A stretch of 55,465 nt of DNA from Acidobacteriota bacterium (GCA_013152925.1 JAADFK010000135.1:1-55465), one strand, 5' to 3'. Positions 1-9,828 are shown, counted from the stretch's first letter. Notes: generated by a model not told the origin, from the letters alone. Numbers and translations are program-made.

Positions 1-558
1 CTGACCTTTCCGGCCCGCTTTCAGCTCGTCGCCGCGGCCAACCCCTGTCCCTGCGGACACCTCGGTGATGGCAACCGGCCGTGCACCTGCACGCCCACCA
101 TGATCCACCGGTACCGGTCCCGTCTGTCGGGACCGCTGCTGGACAGGGTTGATCTGCAGGTGATCGTTCCGGCCGTACCCTGGCGGGAGCTGTCCGAGTC
201 GCGCCGGGGAGAGGCGTCGTCGGTGGTGGCGGAGCGGGTGGGCACGGCCCGGAAGCTGCAGGCACGGCGGCTCGAGGGAACCGGGATCGCCTGCAACGCG
301 GGGATGGGACCCCGGGAGATCGATCGCTGGGCACGCGCGGACACGGCCGGGCACCGTCTGCTCGAGCGTGCGGCGGCCTCCCTGGGGCTTTCGGCCCGGG
401 CCTTCCACCGGATCCTCCGCGTCGCCCGGACCATCGCCGATCTCGACGCGTCGGAGACCGTGCAGGCCCATCACGTGGCCGAGGCCATCGCCTACCGGGC
501 GCTGGACCGGGAGGAGCTCCCGGCGCGAGGGGAGGCGGCGGCCGCCGGAGGGGCCTGA
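1..558 (+). CDS. YifB/ComM family Mg chelatase-like AAA ATPase, C-terminal part (5' truncated by window)
   Basis: Frame 1 is open from base 1: LTFPARFQLVAAANPCPCGHLGD...C.C.....I.RY..RLSGPLLDRVDLQ, the characteristic YifB/ComM motif, plus the C-terminal Mg_chelatase_C-like region. Confidence 0.93.
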   Translation: MTFPARFQLVAAANPCPCGHLGDGNRPCTCTPTMIHRYRSRLSGPLLDRVDLQVIVPAVPWRELSESRRGEASSVVAERVGTARKLQARRLEGTGIACNAGMGPREIDRWARADTAGHRLLERAAASLGLSARAFHRILRVARTIADLDASETVQAHHVAEAIAYRALDREELPARGEAAAAGGA

Positions 559-676
559 TCTGGGCTCGATCGCTCTGTGGAGATCTTCTTGCTCCGTTGA
601 AGGTGGTGGGGTGTGATCGCCTCTTCGGGTGGAGATGGGAGCCGTGCCGATCGGGTTTCCCGGATAGAATGGGGGC

Positions 677-3010
677 ATGGGCAACGGGGAGAGCCGCCGG
701 AACACGCTGGACGAGTTGCTGAGCCGGGATCTCCGCGATGCCCGCTACCTGACGGCGGAGGAGGTGGCGGGGTCGTGGCGCAATGTATTTCCCGAAATGG
801 CGTCTTCCGTGCCGGCGCCGTACCCCATCTATACCCCCGATGAACGCCGCGTGGTGACCTATGGTTACCCGATCCTGGCGACCCAGGCCCTGGACCAGCT
901 CCGCCGGGAGCTGGCGACCATTGTCCGCACCGAGGTCTCCCAGCGCCTGGCCGACGAGAGGATCGACCAGGAAACGCGGGAGCGGATCATTGCCAACCGG
1001 ATGCGTTTCCTGGCGCGCGTCCAAAAGCTCATGGTCAACACCATGCTGACCGACTGGGGGCGGGGCCTGCTCGAGGTGCTGATACTCCACCTGACGGCGG
1101 AGGTGGCCGGAGCGGTCAGCCGGATTCCCGTGGTGGTCCGCCGTGCGTCGTCCGGTGTGGCCCAGGAAACGGCGGAGCGAATCCGGTACCAGGTGGCGTC
1201 CGTCTTTGCCGACCTGCTCCAGCGGGCCGGCCGGGAAGCCGGCGACCACCTCCAGGGTCTGGCGGGGAGCAAGGAGGCGCCGCGCCGATCCCGCTTCCTG
1301 GCAGCCCTGGCAATGGACCTGCTGCCCTTTGCGCGCCAGAGCCCGCCGGTCAACCCGGAGGAGCTCAGCGGCCTGCTGGAGGTCCGGTACCGGGATGAGG
1401 ATCCGCGGACGATCCATGCGGGCCGCCAGGCGCTGGTTCGCCTGGGAAAGCTCCTGGCCCACCGTCCGGAGCTGGCGGCCGCCCTGCGGGTCGCGACGGG
1501 AAACCAGTTCCCGCTGACAGCTCTGACGGCGCTTTTCCAGCCGGCCCTGTGGAAAGCGCTGCGCGAGATGGGTCTTCTCCGGGAGCTGGGCTTCGACGAA
1601 CGCCGGGCCGAGCTGCTCTCGGATCTCGGCCAGCGGGTCAAGCGTTTCGAGTTGGTGGCGGTTCTGCGCCGCCACCTGGAGATGGTCACCACCAGGGGCC
1701 GGGAGTACGTTCTGGCCTCCTCCCACCCCCCGAAGACAATCGCACGCTCCACCCGGCCCTTCGATTTCGCCCGGCCCGGCGTCGTGGGAACCGCCGTCCA
1801 GCGCTTCGGCCTTGTCTACGATCTGACGGCCTTCACGGAAACACTGGAGGTTGTCCGGAAGCAGGGGCCACTCGCCGAGGAGCGGGCCCTCCAGTTCATG
1901 TACGTCTTGCAGCAGCGGCTTGACGCCATTCGCCGCCGGCACCGCCTGACCTTCGAGAAATTTCTCGGGGACGGCGCCTTCTACTCCTCCCGGCGGGCGG
2001 TGAGGCTCCTGGCCGCCGGGGCCGAGATCCAGGTGGCCTACGACAGGCTGCGGCGCGCCGGATTTCCCTTCGATCGCGGGTTGAGGATGGCGTTGAACTA
2101 CGCCACCTACCACCTGCTTCCCATGGTTCCGGCGGGGGGCAGGGCCTCCCGCTTCGAGTTTTTCGGCCACGGGGTCGTCGAGCTGGCACGCCTGACCACT
2201 GGGAAGAGCGCGCGGGAAATCGACGAGATCGCCGAGTTTCTTCTGCACGCCGGGTACCCCTCGGCGGCGGTCGAGGATTTCCTGGCACCTCTGATCCAGG
2301 CCCGCCAGGGGATGGCGCCGCGGCCGGGCCGCGTGTACACGGCGCGCCTCGACGAGCACGGTGAGCTGATCAATGAGGGCATCGTCCTGACGGCGACCTT
2401 TGTGGAGGAGCTCCACCGGGAGCTCGGCGAGGCGCCGCTGCTCGTGGCCGACCTGGGGGACGAGGCGGCGCACGTGGTGCTCTCCCTGGACGAGGAGGCC
2501 ACCTCCCCGATCTTCGTCGCCCTCGGGTATCTGGGTGTGGCACGGCTCAAGGGCCTGCCTCCCCTGGAGATCGTCGAGGCCGTGGTGCTCGACGGGCCGC
2601 CGGCCCACGTGGCCTCGGCGCCCCAGGGAATTCGGCTGTTGAGCTTCCTCCGCCAGCTGGCGGCGAAGGGAGGTTCCACGCCGGTGGAGGTGCCGCAGGA
2701 TGTGCCGCCCGACCTGCTGGTGGCCACCTATCTTGGACCGGAGGGACGGCGGTTGTGGCTCTTCGGCCGCTACCGGGAGGCCGACGGCCTCCTGACCGAC
2801 GCCGTGGAGGTACCCCTCAAGCCGCCCGACATGGAGCGCGGCGAACCGGTGGAGATGTGGCTCTTCCGGCAGCGTGCCGACCTCTACCGCCTCTACCAGG
2901 GACTGTGCCGCACCGGTGAAGACGGCGCCACGCTCCCGCTGGCGTCCTTGCGACAGCGCCAGGGTTACATGGGGTTCTTCCTGACGGCGCCCCACCGCTC
3001 GCCGGCCTGA
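677..3010 (+). CDS. Uncharacterised 777-aa protein containing a divergent class III nucleotidyl cyclase-like domain
   Basis: Single long ORF; residues encoded at ~1795-2220 read LVYDLTAFTETLE / EKFLGDGAFYSS / FEFFGHGVVELARLTTG, parallel to the canonical cyclase motifs in the 49369 gene (LFADIVGFTSRCE / DKFIGDAVMAFF / YTVLGNTVNVAARLEEF). Confidence 0.8.
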   Translation: MGNGESRRNTLDELLSRDLRDARYLTAEEVAGSWRNVFPEMASSVPAPYPIYTPDERRVVTYGYPILATQALDQLRRELATIVRTEVSQRLADERIDQETRERIIANRMRFLARVQKLMVNTMLTDWGRGLLEVLILHLTAEVAGAVSRIPVVVRRASSGVAQETAERIRYQVASVFADLLQRAGREAGDHLQGLAGSKEAPRRSRFLAALAMDLLPFARQSPPVNPEELSGLLEVRYRDEDPRTIHAGRQALVRLGKLLAHRPELAAALRVATGNQFPLTALTALFQPALWKALREMGLLRELGFDERRAELLSDLGQRVKRFELVAVLRRHLEMVTTRGREYVLASSHPPKTIARSTRPFDFARPGVVGTAVQRFGLVYDLTAFTETLEVVRKQGPLAEERALQFMYVLQQRLDAIRRRHRLTFEKFLGDGAFYSSRRAVRLLAAGAEIQVAYDRLRRAGFPFDRGLRMALNYATYHLLPMVPAGGRASRFEFFGHGVVELARLTTGKSAREIDEIAEFLLHAGYPSAAVEDFLAPLIQARQGMAPRPGRVYTARLDEHGELINEGIVLTATFVEELHRELGEAPLLVADLGDEAAHVVLSLDEEATSPIFVALGYLGVARLKGLPPLEIVEAVVLDGPPAHVASAPQGIRLLSFLRQLAAKGGSTPVEVPQDVPPDLLVATYLGPEGRRLWLFGRYREADGLLTDAVEVPLKPPDMERGEPVEMWLFRQRADLYRLYQGLCRTGEDGATLPLASLRQRQGYMGFFLTAPHRSPA

Positions 3011-3028
3011 AGCACGTCTGCTGCGGTC

Positions 3029-4138
3029 TCAACGGTTCCGGGACGGCAGCATCCCGGCGGCGCCGGCCAGGATTTCCCGGAAGCTCTCCCGGTCGTTGCG
3101 TTCCACCGCGGCGGTGAGCTCGCCGATGGCCGTATGCAGGGCGGCGTAGACCTCGCCGCGGTGGGGGTTGAGGCGCTGGATGGTGAAGTAGAGATCGGGG
3201 TTGCCGTCGAGCACGGACCGGGAGGTGGCTGACTGCCGCTTGAAGGAGGTGGAAGCCACCCGCTCCAGCATGGCGGGATCGAGCCCGGAACGTTCCAGGG
3301 CGCGCGCGAAGACCATGCCTGTGAGGTGGGAGAGGCCCAGGAGCCAGCCGGCCAGCCGGTCGTGGAGCTCGAAGGGCAGGCTGACCAGGTCCAGATAGGG
3401 GTGTTGCAGCAGGTCCAGGATGCGCTCCCGTTCGGCCCCCTCGTCTTCCCACACGGCGTGGATGACCGTCAGCGGCTCGTAGGGGTTCTTGGAGGGGCCG
3501 AACATGGGGTGGATGGAAACGGCAGGCGTGCCGGCGTCATGGAGAGCGGCGAAGGCAGGCCGCAGGTGGTCCTTGACCGAAGCGATCTCCACCACCGTCG
3601 TCCGGGGCGCCCGCCGGGCCAGCTCCTCCAGCACGCCCGGCATGCGGTCCAGGCTGACGGAAACGAGGATGGCGTCGTAGCGGTCCAGGTCGGCGATCTC
3701 ATCGAAACCGGCGTAGCGGCCCTCCCCCTCGGGAAGGGAGCCCCAGGCGGGATCGACCCCTTCCACCCGGTGGCCGATCCCCTCGAGGAAGCGGCGCAAC
3801 CATCCCCCCATGGCCCCGCCCGCACCGGCGACGAGAATCCGGCCGCCACCCCGGGCCTCCCGGGCCACGCCCACCCGGTGCTGGCGCTCCACCGAGCCGC
3901 GGATGATGGCGCCGAAGATGGCCTCCATGACCTCGGGCGTGACACCGCAGAGCTCGGCGGCGTCCCGGGCCCGGCCGAGCACACGCTGCTCCACCTCGCG
4001 GACCACCACCGGCCGGCCCGCCTCGGCCTTGAGCTCGCCCACGCGGGCCGCCAGGCGGAAACGCTCCCCCAACAACTCGAGCAGCGCCCGGTCCAGCTCG
4101 GCGATCCGGTCGCGCAGGGTTCCGATCTCGTCGTTCAT
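3029..4138 (-). CDS. tyrA: T-protein: AroQ-type chorismate mutase fused to prephenate dehydrogenase
   Basis: MNDEIGTLRDRIAELDRALLELLGERFRLAARVGELK (chorismate mutase) followed by ILVAGAGGAMGGWLRRFLEGIGHRV (NAD-binding) and SIHPMFGPS. Start placed at 4138 rather than the 4366 ORF start. Confidence 0.9.
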   Translation of the reverse strand: MNDEIGTLRDRIAELDRALLELLGERFRLAARVGELKAEAGRPVVVREVEQRVLGRARDAAELCGVTPEVMEAIFGAIIRGSVERQHRVGVAREARGGGRILVAGAGGAMGGWLRRFLEGIGHRVEGVDPAWGSLPEGEGRYAGFDEIADLDRYDAILVSVSLDRMPGVLEELARRAPRTTVVEIASVKDHLRPAFAALHDAGTPAVSIHPMFGPSKNPYEPLTVIHAVWEDEGAERERILDLLQHPYLDLVSLPFELHDRLAGWLLGLSHLTGMVFARALERSGLDPAMLERVASTSFKRQSATSRSVLDGNPDLYFTIQRLNPHRGEVYAALHTAIGELTAAVERNDRESFREILAGAAGMLPSRNR

Positions 4139-4274
4139 GAGGCCTCCCGGCCTCAAAGCTACCATGGTGGAAGTCCGCGGGGGTCGACGGCCGGGGACCG
4201 GGGCCGTCCGGGCGTTCCATCGGGAGCGGGGACGGTGATACCCTGGCCCCGTCTGCCGGAACGGGAGGTGTGCC

Positions 4275-5501
4275 ATGACCCTGGAGAAGCTCGACGCATC
4301 GTTGATGGACGAAATCCGCGCCCTGGAGGCGGAGGGACGCGCCAAGCCCCCCGAGCGGGTGATCACGGGCTACGTCCCACCCGAGGCCAGCCGCGGCCCG
4401 CGCTATCGCCTGCGGGGCTCGGACACCCTGTTCATCCGCATGAACTCCAACAGCTACCTCTCGCTCTCGCACCATCCGAAGCTCCTCGAGGCCGCCGACC
4501 GCGCCACACACGGCTTCGGCGTGGGGCCGGGCGCCGTCCGCTTCATCGACGGCACCTTCGCCCACCACGTGGAGCTCGAGGAGCGCATCGCCGCCTACAT
4601 GGGACGGCCGGCGGCCAGGATCTTCAACTCGGCTTACACGGCCAACCTCGGCCAGGCCTTGGCCATCGCCTCGCCGGGCACGTACTGGATCGGCGATGCC
4701 CTCAACCACAACTCCATCATCCGCGCCATGCGCATCGCCGGCGTGCCGAGGGAGAACAAGGCCATCTACCCCCACAACGACATGGAGGCCCTTGGCCGCT
4801 GCCTGGAGGAGGTCCCCGACGGGATGGATCGCGTGGTGGTCATCTTCGACGGCATCTTCTCCATGCGGGGCGATTACGCCCCCGTGGACGAGATCCTCCG
4901 GCGCTGCGAGCCCCACCGTGACCGTTTTCCGAAGGGCCTGGTGACGGTCATCGACGACAGCCACGGCATCGGGGCCTACGGCGTCACCGGCCGCGGCACG
5001 GAGGAGCACGCCGGGGCGCGGGCGGACATCGTCGTGGGCACCTTCGGCAAGGCCTTCGGCGTCAACGGCGGTTTCGTGGCCTCGAGCGCGGCGCTGGTGG
5101 AGGCCATCCGCCAGAAGTCCGACACCTACATCTACACCAACCCCCTGGGCGTGGCCGACTGTGCCGCGGCCTCGGCGGCCCTCGAGATCGCCGACGGCCC
5201 CGAGGGGGCCGAGCGCCTCGAGCACCTCCATGCCATGACACGCCGCTTCCGGGAAGGAGTCACCCGGCTGGGCTGGGAGTCCATCCCCGGCCCCCACCCC
5301 ATCGTGCCGCTGCTGGTCCGGGACACGGCGCGGACCCGGAAGCTTGTCCGGCACTTCTACAACAACGGCGTCCTCGTGGTGGGCCTGACCTTCCCCGTGG
5401 TGCCCCGGGGCGACGAGACCATCCGCTTCCAGATCAACGCTGCCCACACCGAAGCCGATATCGACTGCGCCCTGGCGGTACTGGAGTCCTTCGGGGGCTG
5501 A
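4275..5501 (+). CDS. PLP-dependent alpha-oxoamine synthase family protein (KBL/BioF/SPT-like)
   Basis: NSNSYLSLSHHPKLLEAA, GPGAVRFIDGTFAHHVELEERIAAYMG, DDSHGIGAYGVTGRG, GTFGKAFGVNGGF (PLP lysine). Substrate not assignable. Confidence 0.9.
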   Translation: MTLEKLDASLMDEIRALEAEGRAKPPERVITGYVPPEASRGPRYRLRGSDTLFIRMNSNSYLSLSHHPKLLEAADRATHGFGVGPGAVRFIDGTFAHHVELEERIAAYMGRPAARIFNSAYTANLGQALAIASPGTYWIGDALNHNSIIRAMRIAGVPRENKAIYPHNDMEALGRCLEEVPDGMDRVVVIFDGIFSMRGDYAPVDEILRRCEPHRDRFPKGLVTVIDDSHGIGAYGVTGRGTEEHAGARADIVVGTFGKAFGVNGGFVASSAALVEAIRQKSDTYIYTNPLGVADCAAASAALEIADGPEGAERLEHLHAMTRRFREGVTRLGWESIPGPHPIVPLLVRDTARTRKLVRHFYNNGVLVVGLTFPVVPRGDETIRFQINAAHTEADIDCALAVLESFGG

Positions 5502-5518
5502 GGGGTGAAAAGTGCGGG

Positions 5519-7795
5519 TCAGGGTTTTTCCCGGAAGAAGACCCAGAGGGCGGCCGGCAGCGCCGTGAAGTCGGCGAGCATGGCCAGCAGGAAGGCCAGG
5601 GAGGCGACGATGCCGAACTGGCGCATGGGGGGGAAGGGCGAAAAGGACAGGGCCAGGAAGCCGCCGGCGTTGATCAGCGTGGCCAGGACGATGGCGTAGC
5701 CCGCCACGCGCAGCGTATGCTGCAGCGCGCCCGCCGTGTTGAGGCCGAGCCGCCGCCGGCCATCCTGGAAGTGGTGGAAGAAGTGGATCTGGTCGTTTTC
5801 CGAGGCGCCGAGCACGGTGGTGGCGATGAGTATTGTGGCCATGTTGAGGGGAATCCCGACGACGCGCATCACCAGGAAGGTCGTCAGGATGGCGAAAAGG
5901 GAGGGCACCATGGCGTTCAAACGGGCGGCCCCGCTCCGGAAGATCAGGAGAAACGTGCCGAAGATGATGACGAATGTGATGGCGAAGGATTGGGTCAGGG
6001 TCGGCACCAGGTGGGCCGAGATGGAGCTCTCGAGCACCCCGCTGCCCACGAGCTGCCACGAGCATTTCCGGAGAACGGGCTGGCGTGCGGCCGCCCGCCT
6101 CCAGGCGGTGGCGACGTGGCGGTGGAGCGCGGCGGCATCGAGGTTGGTACCGGCGGCCGAGGTGACGGAGAACCAGGTGGAAGCCAGGCTCTTCATGTCC
6201 ACCCACCGCCTGAGGGACGGCTCCGTCATCAGCAGCTGCTCGAGGTCCCCGGACAGGCGCTCGAGGGCCGGCTCGTCGGTGGGAAGCTCCTCGGATCTTC
6301 CCGCCGCCCAGCGCCGCAGCCGCAGCACCTCGGGCAGGCCCACCACGGAGCCGATGGCCGGGTCGGCCTCGAGCCCGGACGCGAAGGCGTCGAGGCCCCG
6401 CAGGGTCTCGGGATCGAGCACGGCGAGCTGGGGCGTGTGGATCCAGATCTCGCCGTGGGTCAGGCCAAGGACCTCCCGCGAGAACTTCCGGATGTCGCGA
6501 GCCACCGGGAGCTTCGAGTCCAGGTAGTCCAGGCCGTTGGTCTCGAGGGGCATGGGCGACAGCAAGCCGGGCACGCCGAGAAGTGCCGCCAGGCCCGCCA
6601 GGGACAGGAGCCCGAAGGCCAGGAGCAACGGCCAGCGCCACCGGTATGACCAGCGGGGAAGTCCTCGGGCTACACTCTCCATGGCGTTGCCGCCCGCCAT
6701 TCGCCCCCGACCCGCCGGGGGCTTCAGGATGCTCTGGAGGGCCGGGTAGAGGGTGAAGCAGACGATCCACCCCAGGACCAGGCCGGCGGCGGTCCACAGC
6801 CCCAGCTGGCGGATGGGGGGGATGGGCGAGACCACGAGCGCCGCGAAGCCGGCACCCGCGGCCAGCACGGAGGCGCTGACGGGCAGGAGCTTCTCGGCCA
6901 GCGCCCGCGCCCTGTGCTCGGCCAGGGGCAGGCCGTCGCCGTGGTCCACGTAGTGGGAGTGCAGGTAGACCAGCCCCGCCGTGGTGGTCACCATCAGCAT
7001 CAGCGGCACGAGCCCGGAGACGATGGTGAAGGCAAACCCGGCGGCACCGCCGAAGGCAACGCCGACCAGCACGGAGACAGCCAGCGGGATCAGGATGGCC
7101 AGCAGCGCCCGCCAACTCCGGAAGAGAAAAAGAATCAGCAGGACGACGAAGACGCCGAGGAGGGGGAAGAAACGGACCGTGGAGGCCGCGGACTGCCGCT
7201 CGAGCCAGGCGTTGATCCACGGCGATCCCACGCGGCCAACGTGAACGCCGGGCGGCACGGTCAGCGCGATGGCCCGGTCCACCTCCCGGAGCATCCGGTC
7301 CCGCTCTGCCGGGCCGTGGAAGTCCAGCTCCAGCACCAGCCCGAGGAAGCTCTCCCCCCAGAGCCCCTGTCGCCGGAAGAACTTCGTGCCTGTGGCCATC
7401 TTCCGGAGCTCCCCGGCTGGCGGCAGGCCCCGCGCCCCGGGGTGGAATCGCCGCCAGATGGTGAGGAGCGAGTAGGCTTCGACGCCTTCGATACCGCCAA
7501 CCCGGTGTTCCAGGCGATCCATGATCCCGGCAGACGTGGTGGAGAAGGGTTGCGGGACCTCGAGGAGCAGCTCGGCTGGCCGGGTTTCAGGGAACGCCGC
7601 ACGGAACGCCCGGGTGGCCGCCACCGCAGGATCACCCGGCGGCACCATCTCCTCCAGGGAGCTGGCGTTGGGTATGCTCAGGAGAAGCGCGACAGCCAGG
7701 GGTATCGCCACCAGGTACGGCGCCACGACCCACCACGGGTGGCGGCCGATCCAGCGAAAGAGGCGCCGGGAGCGGGGCTCGGGAGGGGCATCCAT
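5519..7795 (-). CDS. RND superfamily (MMPL/patched-like) transporter
   Basis: MDAPPEPRSRRLFRWIGRHPWWVVAPYLVAIPLAVALLLSIPN start; two large extracytoplasmic loops each followed by a block of TM helices. Start chosen at 7795 inside the longer ORF. Confidence 0.88.
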   Translation of the reverse strand: MDAPPEPRSRRLFRWIGRHPWWVVAPYLVAIPLAVALLLSIPNASSLEEMVPPGDPAVAATRAFRAAFPETRPAELLLEVPQPFSTTSAGIMDRLEHRVGGIEGVEAYSLLTIWRRFHPGARGLPPAGELRKMATGTKFFRRQGLWGESFLGLVLELDFHGPAERDRMLREVDRAIALTVPPGVHVGRVGSPWINAWLERQSAASTVRFFPLLGVFVVLLILFLFRSWRALLAILIPLAVSVLVGVAFGGAAGFAFTIVSGLVPLMLMVTTTAGLVYLHSHYVDHGDGLPLAEHRARALAEKLLPVSASVLAAGAGFAALVVSPIPPIRQLGLWTAAGLVLGWIVCFTLYPALQSILKPPAGRGRMAGGNAMESVARGLPRWSYRWRWPLLLAFGLLSLAGLAALLGVPGLLSPMPLETNGLDYLDSKLPVARDIRKFSREVLGLTHGEIWIHTPQLAVLDPETLRGLDAFASGLEADPAIGSVVGLPEVLRLRRWAAGRSEELPTDEPALERLSGDLEQLLMTEPSLRRWVDMKSLASTWFSVTSAAGTNLDAAALHRHVATAWRRAAARQPVLRKCSWQLVGSGVLESSISAHLVPTLTQSFAITFVIIFGTFLLIFRSGAARLNAMVPSLFAILTTFLVMRVVGIPLNMATILIATTVLGASENDQIHFFHHFQDGRRRLGLNTAGALQHTLRVAGYAIVLATLINAGGFLALSFSPFPPMRQFGIVASLAFLLAMLADFTALPAALWVFFREKP

Positions 7796-7816
7796 CGGGC
7801 TGCTATCATACCGGGC

Positions 7817-8665
7817 GTGGTGCGTTCGGGAAGGTCCTTTGCGATCCTGGCGGCGCTGGCCCTGTTTGCGGCCGGTCCGCTGGCCGCCGGCTCGCCGGTG
7901 ACCGGCCTCGTGGTCTGCGCGCCCGGCTACCCCGGCTCCACCGCCGAGGCCCAGCCGGTCATGGACGCCTTGGCCGCCGCCCTGGCCACCGCCGCCCACC
8001 GGCCGGCGGGAAGCGTGAGGGCATCCTACGAGGCCTCGGAGGCAGGTGGCGTGGCGGCCATGGGCTCCCCCCGGACCGCCCTGGCCCTGGTGACCCTGCC
8101 CTTCTTCCTTAAGCAACGGAAGGAGCTGGGCCTCAAACCCGTGGCGCAGGCCGTTCCAGCGGGGCGCGCCGCCCTGGAGCCCTGGACCCTGGTGGTCGGC
8201 AGGGGGACGGTGAACGACCCCGCGGACCTGGCGGGCTGGGAGCTCCGCAGCCTGGCGGGTTTCTCGCCCCGCTTCGTCCGCCGCGTGGCCCTGGGCGGGT
8301 GGGGAAGGCTTCCCGAGACGGTGCACATCCGCTTCACGGGGGCCGTGCTCTCGGGCCTGCGCCGCGCGGCGGCGGGCCGGCACGTGGCGGTGCTGCTGGA
8401 CGGTGAGCAGGCGGCGGCCCTGGACGGGCTGCCCTTCCGCAGCTCCCTGGCGATTCTCCACCGCTCCCCGCCGCTTCCCGTCTCCCTGCTCTGCACGGTG
8501 CACGGCCGTGGCTCCGGGCTGGCAAAGGCCGCCCTGAAGCTTTCGGGCACGGCCGCCGGCTCGAGCGCGCTGGCTGGCCTGCACCTCGACCGCTTCGAGC
8601 CCGTGGACACCTCGGCCGTGGCCGCCGCCGCCCGGGCCTTCGGCGGGACGGCCCCCGCTTCATGA
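7817..8665 (+). CDS. PhnD-like phosphate/phosphonate-type periplasmic binding protein
   Basis: GTG start, signal peptide (RSGRSFAILAALALFAAGPLAAGS), solute-binding protein fold pattern; 4-bp overlap with the next gene. Confidence 0.65.
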   Translation: MVRSGRSFAILAALALFAAGPLAAGSPVTGLVVCAPGYPGSTAEAQPVMDALAAALATAAHRPAGSVRASYEASEAGGVAAMGSPRTALALVTLPFFLKQRKELGLKPVAQAVPAGRAALEPWTLVVGRGTVNDPADLAGWELRSLAGFSPRFVRRVALGGWGRLPETVHIRFTGAVLSGLRRAAAGRHVAVLLDGEQAAALDGLPFRSSLAILHRSPPLPVSLLCTVHGRGSGLAKAALKLSGTAAGSSALAGLHLDRFEPVDTSAVAAAARAFGGTAPAS

Positions 8666-9486
8666 GACGGGCGCTGGCCGCGGCCTGCGTGGCCTTGAGC
8701 CTGTGGGGCGTCGGCTGCGCCCCGGCGCTCCACGAGCATCCGAAGCTGGCGAGCGGCGTGCAGGCCGGCTCCGGGCGAGCGGTAACGAGGGAAGCTCTGC
8801 TCGAAGAGGCGCGCCATGCGTGGGCAAGCCGGCCGGATGTGGCGGCGGTCCTGCGGGCGCGGCAGCTCTTCCTGGAGGCGGCGCAACGGGGCTCCGAAGG
8901 GATCGAGGGCCTCCTCGGTGCCGCCGGCGCCACGGCCTGGCTCGTTGAGCACCTGGAGGATCCGGAAGAGCGCGGCCGTCTGGCCGGTGAGGGGGTCGGC
9001 CTGGGCCAGCTCTGCCTTCAGCGGGCGCCGGGCGATCCGCGCTGCCGCTACCGGCTGGCCCTGGCCCTGGGCCAGCAGGCGCGTGAGCGGCCCTCCACCG
9101 GCCTCGACGGTGTGCGCCGCATGGTCAAGCTGTTGCGCGGCCTGACGAAGGAAGCCCCGGCCCTGGACCATGGCGGTCCCGAGCGCGTCCTGGCCCTGGT
9201 GCTGCTGCGGGCGCCGGGCTGGCCCGCAGGCCCCGGCGATCCCGAGGAGGGTCTCGAGCAGGCCCGGCGGGCCGTCGCGCTGGCGCCGGAGGACGCACGA
9301 AACCGCATGGTCCTGGCCGAGGCGCTGCTGGCAGACGGCCAGAAGAGGGCGGCCCGGAAGGCGCTCGAACGGGCGCGGGAGCTGGCCCGGAAGGCCGCGG
9401 CCTCGGGCGATCCTGACGCCCCCGCCCGGCTCCGCGAGATCGAGCGGCTCGCAAAACGGTGTAACGGCCAGCGGCAGGGGCGGTGA
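8662..9486 (+). CDS. TPR-containing lipoprotein, possibly TRAP-transporter T-component (TatT)-like
   Basis: Lipobox LWGVGC; helical repeat region ...APGWPAGPGDPEEGLEQARRAVALAPEDARNRMVLAEALLADGQKRAARKALERA. Confidence 0.6.
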   Translation: MRRALAAACVALSLWGVGCAPALHEHPKLASGVQAGSGRAVTREALLEEARHAWASRPDVAAVLRARQLFLEAAQRGSEGIEGLLGAAGATAWLVEHLEDPEERGRLAGEGVGLGQLCLQRAPGDPRCRYRLALALGQQARERPSTGLDGVRRMVKLLRGLTKEAPALDHGGPERVLALVLLRAPGWPAGPGDPEEGLEQARRAVALAPEDARNRMVLAEALLADGQKRAARKALERARELARKAAASGDPDAPARLREIERLAKRCNGQRQGR

Positions 9487-9750
9487 GTCCCTCCCGGGGC
9501 CGGTTGGCCGCCGGCACGGGCGATGGGTGGGCGTTCGCGGCCATGGTCCGCCGTCTGTGACGGCGGCCACGGGCCGCTCGGTGCGGGTCACCCGTGAGCC
9601 TTCGGCTCCCGGCGCCCCTTCCCTCGCGTCCCTGCGTCCCGTCCCTTCGGGCCGGCCCGCCCATGCCCGCTCTGCTGCCAGGCATCGTGGTCGTTTCGAC
9701 GGTACCGGCGCCCCTCCCTCTCCCCATCCCCCCATCGTACTGACTAGCCT

Positions 9751-9801
9751 GTCATTCCGACCAAGCGAGCGCAGCAAGCGCGCGGAGGAATCTCCCGGCC
9801 G
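9751..9801. repeat. REP-like half element (GTCATTCCGACCAAGCGAGCGCAGCAAGCGCGCGGAGGAATCTC)
   Basis: Same layout as the elements at 51.5 and 54.5 kb: gtcat(c/t)ccgacc ... gcg(c/g)ggagg(g/a)atctc. Confidence 0.6.
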
Positions 9802-9828
9802 AGTGGAGTCATCCCATCGCCCCGCCCC

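Noticed and set aside
3699-7220. 1173-aa minus-strand ORF (also 3326-4921 +, 16728-18221 +, 13904-15478 -, 22249-23532 +, 23984-25591 +)
   Set aside because: Long antisense or out-of-frame reading frames expected in GC-rich coding DNA; low-complexity Arg/Gly/Pro-rich or His/Asp/Gly-rich products and opposed by genes with clear family motifs.
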